Positions 1-10,123 of a DNA stretch of 64,000 bases are shown one piece after another. Below the pieces are notes generated by a model, which was given only the letters and a program-made list of their open reading frames with translations, searched no databases and was not told the DNA's origin. This DNA is from Plazaster borealis (Eukaryota > Echinodermata > Asteroidea > Forcipulatida > Labidiasteridae), in assembly GCA_021014325.1 (NCBI GenBank), contig CM037462.1, forward strand, positions 16,264,135 to 16,328,134, read 5' to 3'. The position numbers were made by a program, and so were the translations under genes. Position 1 is the first letter of the stretch, and the number at the start of each line of letters is the position of its first letter.

Positions 1-1816
1 ATTTCTAAACCCAATAACTCTTTAACGTTTGTGATGGTACGTGTCCTTGCGAATGAGGTCAGTTGAGATGAACACCAACTTAAACGGCGTTGTGCTTGAA
101 AGGTTTTAACTTGGTGAATCCCTTGGGGATGCCCAAAGTGTGTGTCTGCTCATGTAAAACGTCTTTAATTATTCACGAAAACAATTCAAATTTACAATCA
201 AACACTTCGATTAATTGTTGTTTTGGTGTGACGTCGTCGACGGCTGTTGTATCCTATACAGGGTCTTTGCATAATTCAACTAATTACAGGTGTGTGGTGT
301 GTGGACCCTTTTTGTATAAGTCTCATTGTGGATGGAGATTTAACGTCAAGGACAAACGTCAATTATATTTTTGTTTAAATGCTACACACAATAATTCTAT
401 ATCGGGACACATTTTCTATGCGCAGAGAATATTCCACATTAAAAACAATTAAAATAAATAAATTAAAAAAATCAAAATAAATAAAAATATCACCATGAAA
501 TCAGGTTGCACCTTTAACTGTAGTGCTTCATACCCCCCGCAAAAAAAAAACCCGCCATGCAACAGCCGTTGTAAATGCGGCATCGGCAACAATCACTCAT
601 CCTCCCTGCATCTTTTCAAACTGTTGCCAGCTCACAATACGCATCATTGTAGAACATGTTCAGCTGGTGTTATACTTCGCCGCAGGGTGGACACTGCGAT
701 CGTCAATAGACCGTTCCAGCCTCCATTGTGGAAGGTAAGCCCTTCATTAATTCTCATCCCGTATATACCTGGGGTTTGTCTCTCAAAATGAAACAACAAA
801 ACCATCAAATGCTTACCCGGTGTGTTTCCACCACGCAGGTAAACGTATTGATACGAGCGGTAGTTAGTTAGTGCTCGCACACAGAAGTGAAATCCTTTTT
901 CAAGCGGGAGTTATAGCAACGCTGGCGTGGGTGAGATCCTTGTGTAAACCAGGCCTACTATACCATCCTCCCCGCTACTCCTTATCAAACCTGATGCTGT
1001 GTTATTCTTCATCGCTCGTACAATCTACATTCCTGCTTTGAGAGCTTGGTTTGGACACAGTGCATCTCTACTCAACTGATATCGCGTGTTATTAATTGAC
1101 TGTACTGTTGGAGTTACCATTGAGGGCTTGTAGTCTGCCGTGGACTTTTTAATTACATGCTGTGCTTCATATATGGCTGGAATATTTAGACACAACACCT
1201 ACTGTTCGAAATCCCCCCACGATTCACCATCGCTGCAAGAGGTAGGTATAATATTGTGTGAGATAATGGTCTGTTTAATCAATATTACCCACGTATCCTT
1301 AGTCGATTTTTTGTCGAGTTTTCTCAAATGCAATGGTTGAAACTGCAGCACTGCTATTGATAAGACGTGATAAGAGGGGATTAAGTAGAACAAAATAAAA
1401 AGAAGTCTGTTTAAAACCAGGTATCTTTCACAGCATTTTAGAAGACAACTTCTGAAGTCTTGTAGCAAGCAGCTATTGTTGTATCGGCCGCTATAAATGA
1501 TAATTTCCCCCCTTCCCTCACGGCTTACAGCCGGGAGGGATTGCTGTTTAACCCCAGGGGTGAGGGCTACTTCAGTGGGGCTTGAGTTAAAAAAATAAGC
1601 ATGTCGCATACCAACATCGTGACATTAAATAAAACTCCATTGCGATATTGGAATTTTTTTCAAAACATGTTCTCAAGTAAACAGCGCATAGTGGGTTTAC
1701 GCAAAAAAATGTGTTCGGTTGTGACTGTAAAGCTGGATTTAGAGAACTATGGCTTCTGACTGGCACCCGAACAAAAATTTTGACAACATTTAGGGAGACT
1801 GCCAGCATTAGGGATA
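1..1816. other. Gene-free stretch
   Basis: No coding exon is supported. The longest frame (90-452, +) begins at a non-ATG codon and shows no recognisable domain or bias. A GC-rich patch with short inverted segments lies near 1507-1570. Nothing else is assignable. Confidence 0.6.
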
Positions 1817-1900
1817 GATAGCTCGTCGGCACGTTAATCCAGTAGTCGCAGGTTCAAGTCCCGCTCTAGTCTCTTTTGTCTTTGCTCAATCCAAAATTAA
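1817..1900 (+). repeat. tRNA-derived SINE fragment (family T1)
   Basis: A tRNA-like B box, GGTTCAAGTCC, sits at 1851-1861, with an A-box-like stretch (AGCTCGTCGG) before it. The segment after the B box (CCCGCTCTAGTC, then a T-rich run and a TTGCTCAATCC-like tail) recurs in antisense near 19,310 and 47,600, so this is an interspersed element and not a single-copy tRNA gene. The acceptor-stem halves do not pair well. Confidence 0.55.
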
Positions 1901-2489
1901 CCCTACATGATGAACAAAAAATAAATCTTCTGCATTTCCGTGATTATATTAAAGTAATAAGAGTGAGTCAGAATGTTGTAAAAAGGAGTTTAGAATATCT
2001 TATTCTACACATGCGCGAAACTGTATTTACTGCTCCGTGAATTGTCGTCGTTTTTCATTTCTTGTTTCCCTTAACACCTTTTTTAGTTACATAGCAGCAT
2101 AAATTTCTTCCCCTAAGGCAACAAAGCAGGCCTTCAGTGAAGTGCTATTCAGATTCTATTTCTATATTTACTCTCTGATAAGACGACAATACAAATAAAT
2201 TCAGAGAGAAACAGCACATCCCAAATCTTGAAGAAAATAAAAGCGAGCGATCAGTAACCACTTGTCGATCCCCTTGTTTTGAAATCGATGATTATTTGTG
2301 TTTGAAGTATCGATTTGCGTGACTGTAACAATGGGACATGTTCCAAGAAGACTACTCCCAGCATTTGCCCAACAAACTCCTCAATATTTCTTCTCTTATG
2401 TTCCAATAATGGCCAGAGGGTCACAGGGATCCCGCACAAGGTCATGGTATCTCTCGGGCGGTAAAAGGACAAAAATAGGCGGAATGCTG

Positions 2490-2582
2490 GTCAACTCGTA
2501 CGCACGCAAACTCGTACGCACCAACTCGTACACACACAAGTTGACCAATTGGCGTACGGGTTGGCAGGCGTACGAGTTGACC
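2490..2582. repeat. Imperfect hairpin of CAACTCGTACGC-type repeats
   Basis: The motif AACTCGTACGC occurs twice in direct orientation on the left (with a third variant, AACTCGTACAC) and as its reverse complement GCGTACGAGTTGACC on the right. The outer arms (about 2490-2506 and 2566-2582) can pair. It lies just upstream of the larger foldback element at 2624. Confidence 0.6.
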
Positions 2583-2623
2583 TGTTTCCAATAGGCGTAC
2601 CTGAACTATATGAAAGCTTTTGT

Positions 2624-2951
2624 ACGGAGCTCTGGAAGTGCCATCCAACTTGTTGAGATCCTGAGATAATTTACTCATGCAGGATGATGACATCATAAAC
2701 GTAAGATGACGACATCCTGAGATGATTTTATCTCGGGATGACGACATCTTGAAAGTATTGGTTGTTGTCTTCCCAAGATAATTTATTTCGGGATGTCGAC
2801 AACTTACTCGCATGATGTCGATATCCTAAGATTAAAGTGTATCTGGAAGATGACATCTTACTTTAGAATGTCGTTATCCCGAGATAAATCATCATGCAGT
2901 AAGTTATCCAATGATCGCAAAATGTCGGATGGCACTTACACAGAGCTCCGT
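2624..2951. mobile_element. Foldback MITE with iterated GACATC motifs
   Basis: The ends are inverted repeats: ACGGAGCTCTG followed by AGTGCCATCC on the left, mirrored by GGATGGCACTT and CAGAGCTCCGT on the right. The interior is a series of short direct and inverted copies of GACATC/GATGTC together with CCTGAGAT or CCCGAGAT motifs, so almost the whole element can fold on itself. There is no coding capacity. Reading frames through it are by-products of the repeats. Confidence 0.7.
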
Positions 2952-5714
2952 GCTTTTGACTACATAATTTTGTTGTTGTTGATGCGCCATAATTTTAAAC
3001 GTGAACAAGTATCATTCCAAAATCCCGTTGTCCGAATAGATTTGTGATATTACGCATGCGTACTCGATTCCTTTCCATTCCATGCCCCCCTTCGTCTGGA
3101 TCCATTCGCCTCCATTCAGAGACAAACATTGGATCATTTCTGTCTAAAACCATCGAGCGAAATTTTTAGCAAAACATAAAATAGTTAAAACATTTTTTAG
3201 GTTATGCTTCTAATGGATTCACTGCGTAGGTTTATACAGCTCATAATCTCCTACCGATCCTTATAAAATAACTTATGTTGATATTTGATGATCAATGTAA
3301 GAAAGATTATACTAATTGATTGAACATTTTTGTTTAATGTTAATCCTAATACAGGTAGCTCAATTTAGCCCTGCATAATAATTTCAGCAGTTGATTAGTT
3401 GACTAAGAGACGTTTTAAGTGTATCGACCATGACTGCAAACGGTGCATGATATTGTTTGCAAAAGAGCCACAATTTATCTCTTTAAAACTCTATCAGATA
3501 TACACATTCTAATATCTAACAAATGTTGTACAACATGCTCACGTGATTTTTTTGTTCAATATTTAATGGGCAGACAGTCATTAATGAAACACTATTATAA
3601 TGGTGCGCTGAAAGCTGCAAGAAACATGAACCTCACGCCGTACTGCGTTTCGTGATCCTTCGTTGTTTCCGTACAAAATCAAATTCTTAAGTAAATTTGA
3701 CAGGTTTTTTTTTTGCTCAAGGTTACAAGTAAATTTTTACAACTCGAAATAAAATTGATCATGGACGAAGTAATTTCAGCGTGTATTTTATTAGGAGGGG
3801 GGTTTCAGACACAATTATCTAAGAGCAGAAAGGATTTCCAACAAGATGCGAATCTGATGTAAATGACTACTGACTTCTTCTCATCGGTGATTCACAGATC
3901 CTTCTCGAGACTCTCCGCAGAGATGCAGTTACATCTTGACAAAGAGCTCTCCTGGTTCTTTGTGACTACCTCCCCTGATAACGATCAACCCATCTTCCAG
4001 GCTCATACATATAGTCAGGACCCTCATTCAGTTGATGAGACGGGTTGTAAATCAAGGACTTAATATGAAAATGCTTTTAATATTCGGGGAGGGAGTTTGG
4101 GGCTGGCTTGTGAGATAATTGCTCCGTGCATCTCCACTATGTCTCCATCTTAAACAGAAATGATGCCCCGGCGCAGCTTTTACGGGATGTTTTTTGATAT
4201 CGAGTCACTAATCTTTTGAAATATTTTCCAGAAGCAATTCGCAACATAATGTAGCATGAATGTAGTTAGTTGCATTGAAAGGCATTCGATTGTAGCTTAT
4301 TATACAGGATCGCATGATCATAGGTTAAAGTTCATGGTTGATGTTAAACTGACGGTAGCCGATATCGTTAGCGACCAATCGGCCTTTTATAGTTCACTCC
4401 TGCCTATATAGCCTACCGGGTGTTTCTTCCCAAGCGTTGTGAATGAAAATAAATAAGTAAAATACAAGCAACGCAAGAATTTACCACAATGTGGAAACCT
4501 TAAATTGGCAATCCATCAATTAACAACCCTCTTTCCATCCAGAGACCTAAACAACTTAAAGGTTTCTAAACCCATCGATCGTTTGCAATGCCCGAGGGGC
4601 GTAAACTGACAACCGCGGGCCCAGAGGCGCGTGAGTCCCCATAGCCGGGCCGGCCAAGACCCGTCGCCATCCGTCACTTCCGAGCCCCAATGCTCTTCAA
4701 TTAACACACACTCAGATCGGTACTTCACAACCGCTAGATACCTCCTATTGACTGTCAAGACATCGCCAAAAAAGGCCATTAAGGTGTGGTTTCACATTAT
4801 TTTTGCCCCGTAGTTTGAGATACCGGGTTTTAAAGCATCATGGGTTGCAAAATGTGAATAAACTCCATGCTGTAAAGCACATGCGTTGTTTGAATCGCAC
4901 TTGTTTGTTTTTCCAATTTGAGGTGAGCGAGAGCAATTACTTAATTTGACGAAGATTCACGTCATTACATAATTTTAAATGATTTTCAAAATCGATAACC
5001 TCTGTTTTGTTGTTATCAATCTTAATTAATACCAGTAATTAAGTTCGTTATCTAAACAGTATTCCTGTAGTGAATTGCTATAAAAACTGCCACACTGTAA
5101 TGAAATCGTCACATTGTCTTCAGGCAAAATACTAACATTATTTCGCGCGTAAAACTAAGTTGATTTCCTATCCACGGCACTCCCGTTGAATACCTTTAAA
5201 AGCCAACCAAGCCCCGGGCTGTTCAATTTCTTAACCCTGTAGGCCTACATCGTACGTGACACCGAGGTCTAATCTACCAATATAGCCCTGTATCACCAGG
5301 AAAATACTTGTAATAGTTCCAAGCGAGTGGCGTGCTGCTGTTCTTGCATGCATAATTTGGTCACAATATTACCATGTATCGTGAATTGACTTCAGTCATT
5401 CGATTTGAGAGATGATTATTGCAGTGAATCGTGAGGGATCTTTAGTGTGGCTTGATTCACACCATATTGACCTGTTGTTGAGAACAAATTGCTCAAGTAT
5501 TCTTTACTCCGGCATCTTGTCGCCTTTATTATCGCGAGGACGTGACTAAAGAGTTCCGAGGGTATAACGTTATTATTTCAGTTCACAACCCAGCAATAAC
5601 GAGGGTTTTTAGCTACAGGTTTGTTGATGGACTGTTGGACAACAGCGCTCTGTAATAATTGGATGATTTGCATATTGACCTCTTCGCATAAAGTGTTATC
5701 GGGCATCATTTCTA
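2952..5714. other. Gene-free stretch with one GC-rich island
   Basis: No exon could be supported. The segment 4,540-4,760 is unusually GC- and CpG-rich for the window and holds an 87-codon reverse frame (4516-4779), but that frame resembles no family I know and may be chance. I could not match it to rRNA or tRNA. The remainder is AT-rich without repeated structure that I recognised. Confidence 0.5.
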
Positions 5715-6105
5715 TTAAAGGGATTGTAAACATTTGTTAATTGGAACCCACTGTTTGTTTCAATCCTATATAGTTGTAGACCATAAAACTAACCCTTGAC
5801 AATTTCATTTCAAAAGGTTGTAGCGTTTTTGAGATATTGCCGAAAATCTTGAGCGGTTTTGCCCACGCAGGAAGAATAATCTGCAATTGGAATACACAAT
5901 CTGAGAAACGAGTGTCAGAAACGCTTCTCAGATTAAAATTTTTGGGGATAAAAAGTGATATATTTTTCCATAACCGCAGTACTTCAAAGTGAAAAGTTTC
6001 TCAAAATTGATTATACTATCCAAAGCTGCTGTACTTCTTAACAAGTAAGTTTGTATTGCCATTACTTTTCAGAGTCTTTACCAAACGTATACAGAGACCC
6101 TTTAA
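5715..6105 (+). mobile_element. TTAA-flanked MITE, family B copy 1
   Basis: It begins TTAA-AGGGATTGTA and ends ACCAAACGTATAC...GACCCT-TTAA, giving inverted ends flanked by TTAA. The body carries the family B landmarks: GATATTGCCGAAAATCT, CCACGCAGGAAGAATAATC, an imperfect central palindrome (5901-5933), TAACCGCAGTACTTC and a terminal CAAGTAAGTTTGTATTGCC. No ORF. It shares its layout with families A and C. Confidence 0.85.
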
Positions 6106-6176
6106 ACTGGTAGAAGATCAAATTCCAAGAAGTTTCACTGAGCTCAGCGTGTATGAGCATCCTTGCAATGACAGAA

Positions 6177-6302
6177 GTGGGTCTATGGTGGCCCTGAAGG
6201 GACATCGCATATCGCAGATATTTGTGATTAATTTCACGACATCGTACAAGTCTGCGTACATTTCAATATGCGATGTCCCTTCAGGGCCACCATAATGGTC
6301 CC
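6177..6302. repeat. Hairpin with perfect 28-bp arms
   Basis: Arms at 6185-6212 and 6266-6293 are perfect reverse complements (28 of 28 bp), separated by 53 nt. The arm includes GGCCCTGAAGGGACATC. Pairing continues imperfectly outwards (TGGG on the left, CCCA on the right). This may be a small foldback element. Confidence 0.85.
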
Positions 6303-6970
6303 AATCTCTGCAGCCGATAATCTGTTATTATATTTTCAAGTTTGTTGGCTTTGTAGCTCAATCATTTCGTGTTAACGCGTGAATGGTTGTTCAATAAGTA
6401 AACGTGGTGTTCAATAAGAAAACGCGCAGTTCATGATACTTGCATGATGTCTTACAGTTAAATCGACATCAACTGTCCGTTTCATATTGCTTTAAGTTTT
6501 AATGACTTTCAGTCGAACATTAAAAATAATTTGTGCTCAATATACGCTGAACAAAATCGCAGCTCTAAACCTTGTTAGTGAATCTAAAGAAAAACAAAAT
6601 CTAAGGTAATAAGTGAATAAATTAAGGAACATGGAACAATTAGGGCTGAAGTATTATTGTACAAAATGAGTAACAACATGTATAGACTGCATGCATATCG
6701 CGCATATCGAAAACGAGAAACAACTCGAACGAAGACTCAGTCTGTTTTTCTATGAAATCAAATCTTCTTTGCAAATTATATTTGTACAAAATTCTTGGAA
6801 ATAAAAATACCCATAGCAAGTTGTTATCAATACATTTTTTATTTTTGTATATTACAAATAATTTGTTCAAATTAACATTGAAACAAAATCAATTTTTTTG
6901 GACGAGGATGTTTATTGTTAGAAACCCCATTTGCCAATCACGACCAAATGTGTGCGTCTACCACATAGGT
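6303..6970. other. Gene-free stretch
   Basis: AT-rich with short frames only. No exon, repeat copy or RNA gene recognised. Confidence 0.55.
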
Positions 6971-7347
6971 TTAAAGGCATCGTACACGTTTGGTAATTAC
7001 CCAAAATATATATTAGCATAAAAACTGACTTGGTAACGAGCAATAGAGAGCTGTTGATAGTATAAAACATTGTGAGAAACGACTCCCTCTGAAGTAACGT
7101 TGTTTTTTGAGAAAGAGGTAATTTCTCACTAAAATAATAAAAACTTCTTGCAAGAAGTTTTTATTATTCTATTTGAAAGCACGCAAATTTGTACAACAAG
7201 GGTGTTTTTTCTTTCATCATTTTCTTGCAACTTCGATGACCAATTGAGCTCAAATTTTCACAGGCTTGTTATTTTATGCATATGTTGGGATACACCTAGT
7301 GAGAACACTGGTCTTTGACAATTTCCAAACGTGTACGATGCCTTTAA
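6971..7347 (-). mobile_element. TTAA-flanked MITE, family A copy 1
   Basis: TTAA (6971-6974) precedes AGGCATCGTACACGTTTGG, and ACGTGTACGATGCCT precedes TTAA (7344-7347), so the ends are inverted repeats. Family A landmarks include TGGTAACGAGCAA, CTCCCTCTGAAGTAACGT, AAGGGTGTTTTTTCTTTC and CACCTAGTGAGAACACTGG. The centre is a perfect 36-bp palindrome at 7133-7168. Orientation is reversed relative to the copy at 50,832. Confidence 0.88.
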
Positions 7348-8124
7348 TGACAACATGACCGTCAGTTGGGCAAAATTCTTAATTTTTTTACAAGTAACCG
7401 GAAACGGAGGTCAAGTTTTATTCTCGGGTTTTCTTCGAAGTTATTTTGTTAAATTGATTTTACTTTCATTTTTTTAATCACTTAGTATTACATTCCCAAC
7501 AACATATACTTTTCAAAGCCATAAACTACGTTAAACTAAGATAATTGACAAAACAAAATCCACCCCACACGTAAAACTCCATTTATGGTTGGGACCACAA
7601 TGGTCACGGAAGTTCAAATATTTGCGAGACTCGCACAGTCTATTATGAGAATGTTGTTCCATTCCTTCGTAGCGAAGTCCGTGAATGTTTTGTCTCCGGG
7701 AAAATTGTGAATTATTGGGTTTGCTATAAAGGAAAGCATCCAAATTGGAACGGAGATGCCGTTCAAAATGGTCGATGACGTTAAAGACAGTTTATGATGT
7801 AATCTGGTGACGATGAAAGTTGTCTAAACAAGAGCTTCGTGGCTGATCGTATTATTCCATTCCTCGGTAAACAAAGACCGTGAATGTTCCGTCTATGAGA
7901 ACTCACAGTTCTTGATAACTTGGTCTCCAAAGGATGTAACCAACTAACCTCGAATCTGTGAATTTGTTTGCTTATAACCTTTGTAGTGAATTCTCATAAT
8001 CATATAGGGAAAGTACAAATTATGCTCAATTCCACTCAAGTATAAGTATTGTTTTGTTTACCGCCAATTGAGCCGTATACATGCCTCAGACAGCCACAGT
8101 TCATGTGCTGAAGAATTTTAAAGT
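7348..8124. other. Gene-free stretch
   Basis: No supported exon. A 70-codon reverse frame (7531-7743) has no recognisable features. Nothing repeated was recognised. Confidence 0.5.
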
Positions 8125-8253
8125 ACGGCTGTATCCGAGTTGGCTGCTACAGCTACGGCTAACGACAGTTGCTAGGGACGTCCTATACTTCAACGCACGA
8201 TGACGCAACAATATAGCCGTAGCCGTTGCTTTATAGCCGCCAATTCGGACACG
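8125..8253. mobile_element. Small foldback element, family K copy 1
   Basis: The left end GTATCCGAGTTGGCTGCTAC and the right end, whose reverse complement begins GTGTCCGAATTGGCGGCTAT, form inverted repeats extended by AGCTACGGCT / AGCCGTAGCC. A related copy lies at 35,850-35,961. It has no coding capacity. Confidence 0.6.
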
Positions 8254-8830
8254 TTCAAGTCCTTCAAGAGAAACGTATCGCAAACTACGGACCACAATCG
8301 AAAAGTTGGTAACGAACAATTCAGGTTGGTCGCCCAACTTTGTCAGAAGCGCTAAAATATGGTAACCCTTTTTTATCATTCCATCAAACAAAGATTGCCT
8401 CGCAATCAATCTATCATCAACAACAGGGTATTTCTTCTTAACAGTTCAATGCAATATACACTCAATTATAGGTCTAAATAATAAAAACAAATAGCATCAT
8501 TAAAACATCACCCCTGTATAAGATTAGCCTGTATGACATTACCTCTGCCTGCAGGGGGTTCAATCAACCGGCGATCAGCGGGTTGGTCGTGGTCTAGTGC
8601 CTGATTTTTTCATCGGGTCGCTGGCCTAAAAGTTTGTGGACCACTCCAGTAGCCAAGACCTATTTGTAGCAATTTTTTCATATTTAACTTGGCACTTTGA
8701 ATAGTGAATATTGCATCAGTAAAGGCATATAGAAAACGTTCCTGAGTGGTCTTGAATTTTAGATGACCTATATCTGCTACCGGTAGAGTTGTGTTCAAGT
8801 CCATTGCTTTATTATCCACTCAGAACGAAT
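8254..8830. other. Gene-free stretch
   Basis: Only short reverse frames are present (8101-8409 partly overlaps the family K element). None looks coding. Confidence 0.45.
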
Positions 8831-9034
8831 CTTCAAAAAAATGTAATTACAGCCAGCATAAAGGTTGAGTCTTTATAAAAATCTACACGCTTGCAAAACT
8901 TCAAAAAAATGTAATTACAGCCAGCATAAAGGTTGAGTCTTTATAAAAATCTACACGCTTGCAAAACTTCAAAAAAATGTAATTACAGCCAGCATAAAGG
9001 TTGAGTCTTTATAAAAATCTACACGCTTGCAAAA
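8831..9034. repeat. Tandem repeat, 3 x 68 bp
   Basis: Three consecutive units start at 8831, 8899 and 8967 (CTTCAAAAAAATGTAATTAC...) and appear identical by eye over 68 bp each. Such low divergence implies recent expansion or, alternatively, an assembly artefact. Confidence 0.92.
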
Positions 9035-9413
9035 CATCATTCGCATATTTCCTTTTCACGGACGTTTACTCTGTATATAGCACACAATCATAACTGAACT
9101 GAAAATTAGTTTTTTCTTCTTGTATGTAATTACGTCGTATTCACTTCTCAGTACCATTATTCATTGTACAGTAACCCGATATGTGGACCCATGACATTAT
9201 ATTTTCTGCGTTAGCTGTTGTTATTGAGCTTTACTATATTCCAACGAATTGATTTACTGAAACTTTCTGCCAGTTGCTATTGATGAAATAGATAAAACAC
9301 ATTTTTATTTATATTTATTATTTATTTTACTTTTTTTCTGGGGGGGGGGGTTGAGAATTACATCAACGAGACAACGATGACACAAGTCAAAATATCTGAT
9401 TCTATCAGTGGCT
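9035..9413. other. Gene-free stretch with G homopolymer
   Basis: No exon seen. A 10-nt G run lies near 9341-9350 after a T-rich tract. Confidence 0.5.
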
Positions 9414-9757
9414 GATACCAATAATAGTAATATTTGGTTCTTATAAAGCGCACATCCCCTAGTAGCTAGATTAAGGTGCTTAGTACAGCATTATTATCTC
9501 TGTTCATCAGGCATATCTTTTAGACCACTCCTCTAACTTTCTCAACTCCCTGGTGAGCGCTGACAACCGCAAGCTGCTTCAGGGGTTAATCCAACACAAT
9601 ACAGGCCTCCCAAGTTCCCATTTATACACCTGGGTTAAGAGAAGCAATTATGGCGAAGTGTCTTGCTCAAGGACACAAGTGTCATGCCCTGGACTCGAAC
9701 CGCACACTTCCAATGATTCAACCACTCAGAAAAGTAGACCGCTCGGCTACCAGACAC
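9414..9757 (-). repeat. tRNA-derived SINE, near full length, antisense
   Basis: Read on the minus strand, a tRNA-like head (9682-9757) carries an A box (GTAGCCGAGCGGTC) and a B box (GGTTCGAGTCC). The body follows (CTTGAGCAAGACACTTCGCC, ending near 9600), then a tail with GCGCTTTATAAGAACC near 9435. The head resembles a Leu/Ser-type tRNA but lacks a clean acceptor stem and is followed by a conserved SINE body, so it is not a functional tRNA gene. Confidence 0.7.
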
Positions 9758-9769
9758 AACAACAGACGA

Positions 9770-10123
9770 AAGGAAAATCGTGTTGTGATTTATATCTGAG
9801 AAAATACTGTCTCAGGCATCTCAGGTTCCCATTTATACGTCATGCCCTGACTCGAACCGCACACTTCCAATGATTCAACCACTCAGAACAGTAGACCGCT
9901 CGGCTACCAGACACAACAACAGACGAAAGGAAAATCGTGTTGTGATTTATATCTGAGAAAATACTGTCTCAGGCATCTCAGGTTCCCATTTATACACCTG
10001 GGTTAAAAGAAGCAATTATGGCGAAGTGTCTTGCTCAAGGACACAAGTGTAATGCCCTGGAATCGAACCGCACACTCCGATAATTCAACCACTCAGATCA
10101 GTAGACCGCTCGGCTACGAGACA
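9770..10123 (-). repeat. Two further partial SINE heads in tandem
   Basis: tRNA-like heads recur at 9839-9914 and 10049-10123 with the same A and B boxes in antisense. They are separated by a duplicated spacer (CAGACGAAAGGAAAATCGTG ... CATCTCAGGTTCCC at about 9768-9832 and 9918-9990). The second head lacks the body found in the first and third. Local duplication of the head-spacer unit explains the pattern. Confidence 0.7.

Noticed and set aside
90..452. 120-codon frame near the left edge
   Set aside because: Starts at a non-ATG codon, no domain, no codon bias evident, no splice context.
2442..2813. 123-codon reverse frame
   Set aside because: Lies over the foldback element and its upstream hairpin; explained by repeat structure.
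4516..4779. 87-codon reverse frame in a GC-rich island, possibly rRNA-related
   Set aside because: Could not match it to rRNA or any protein family by eye; kept only as a GC-rich patch. A database search would decide.
9682..10123. Functional tRNA genes on the minus strand
   Set aside because: A and B boxes are present, but the acceptor stems are poor, heads are repeated, and a SINE body follows.
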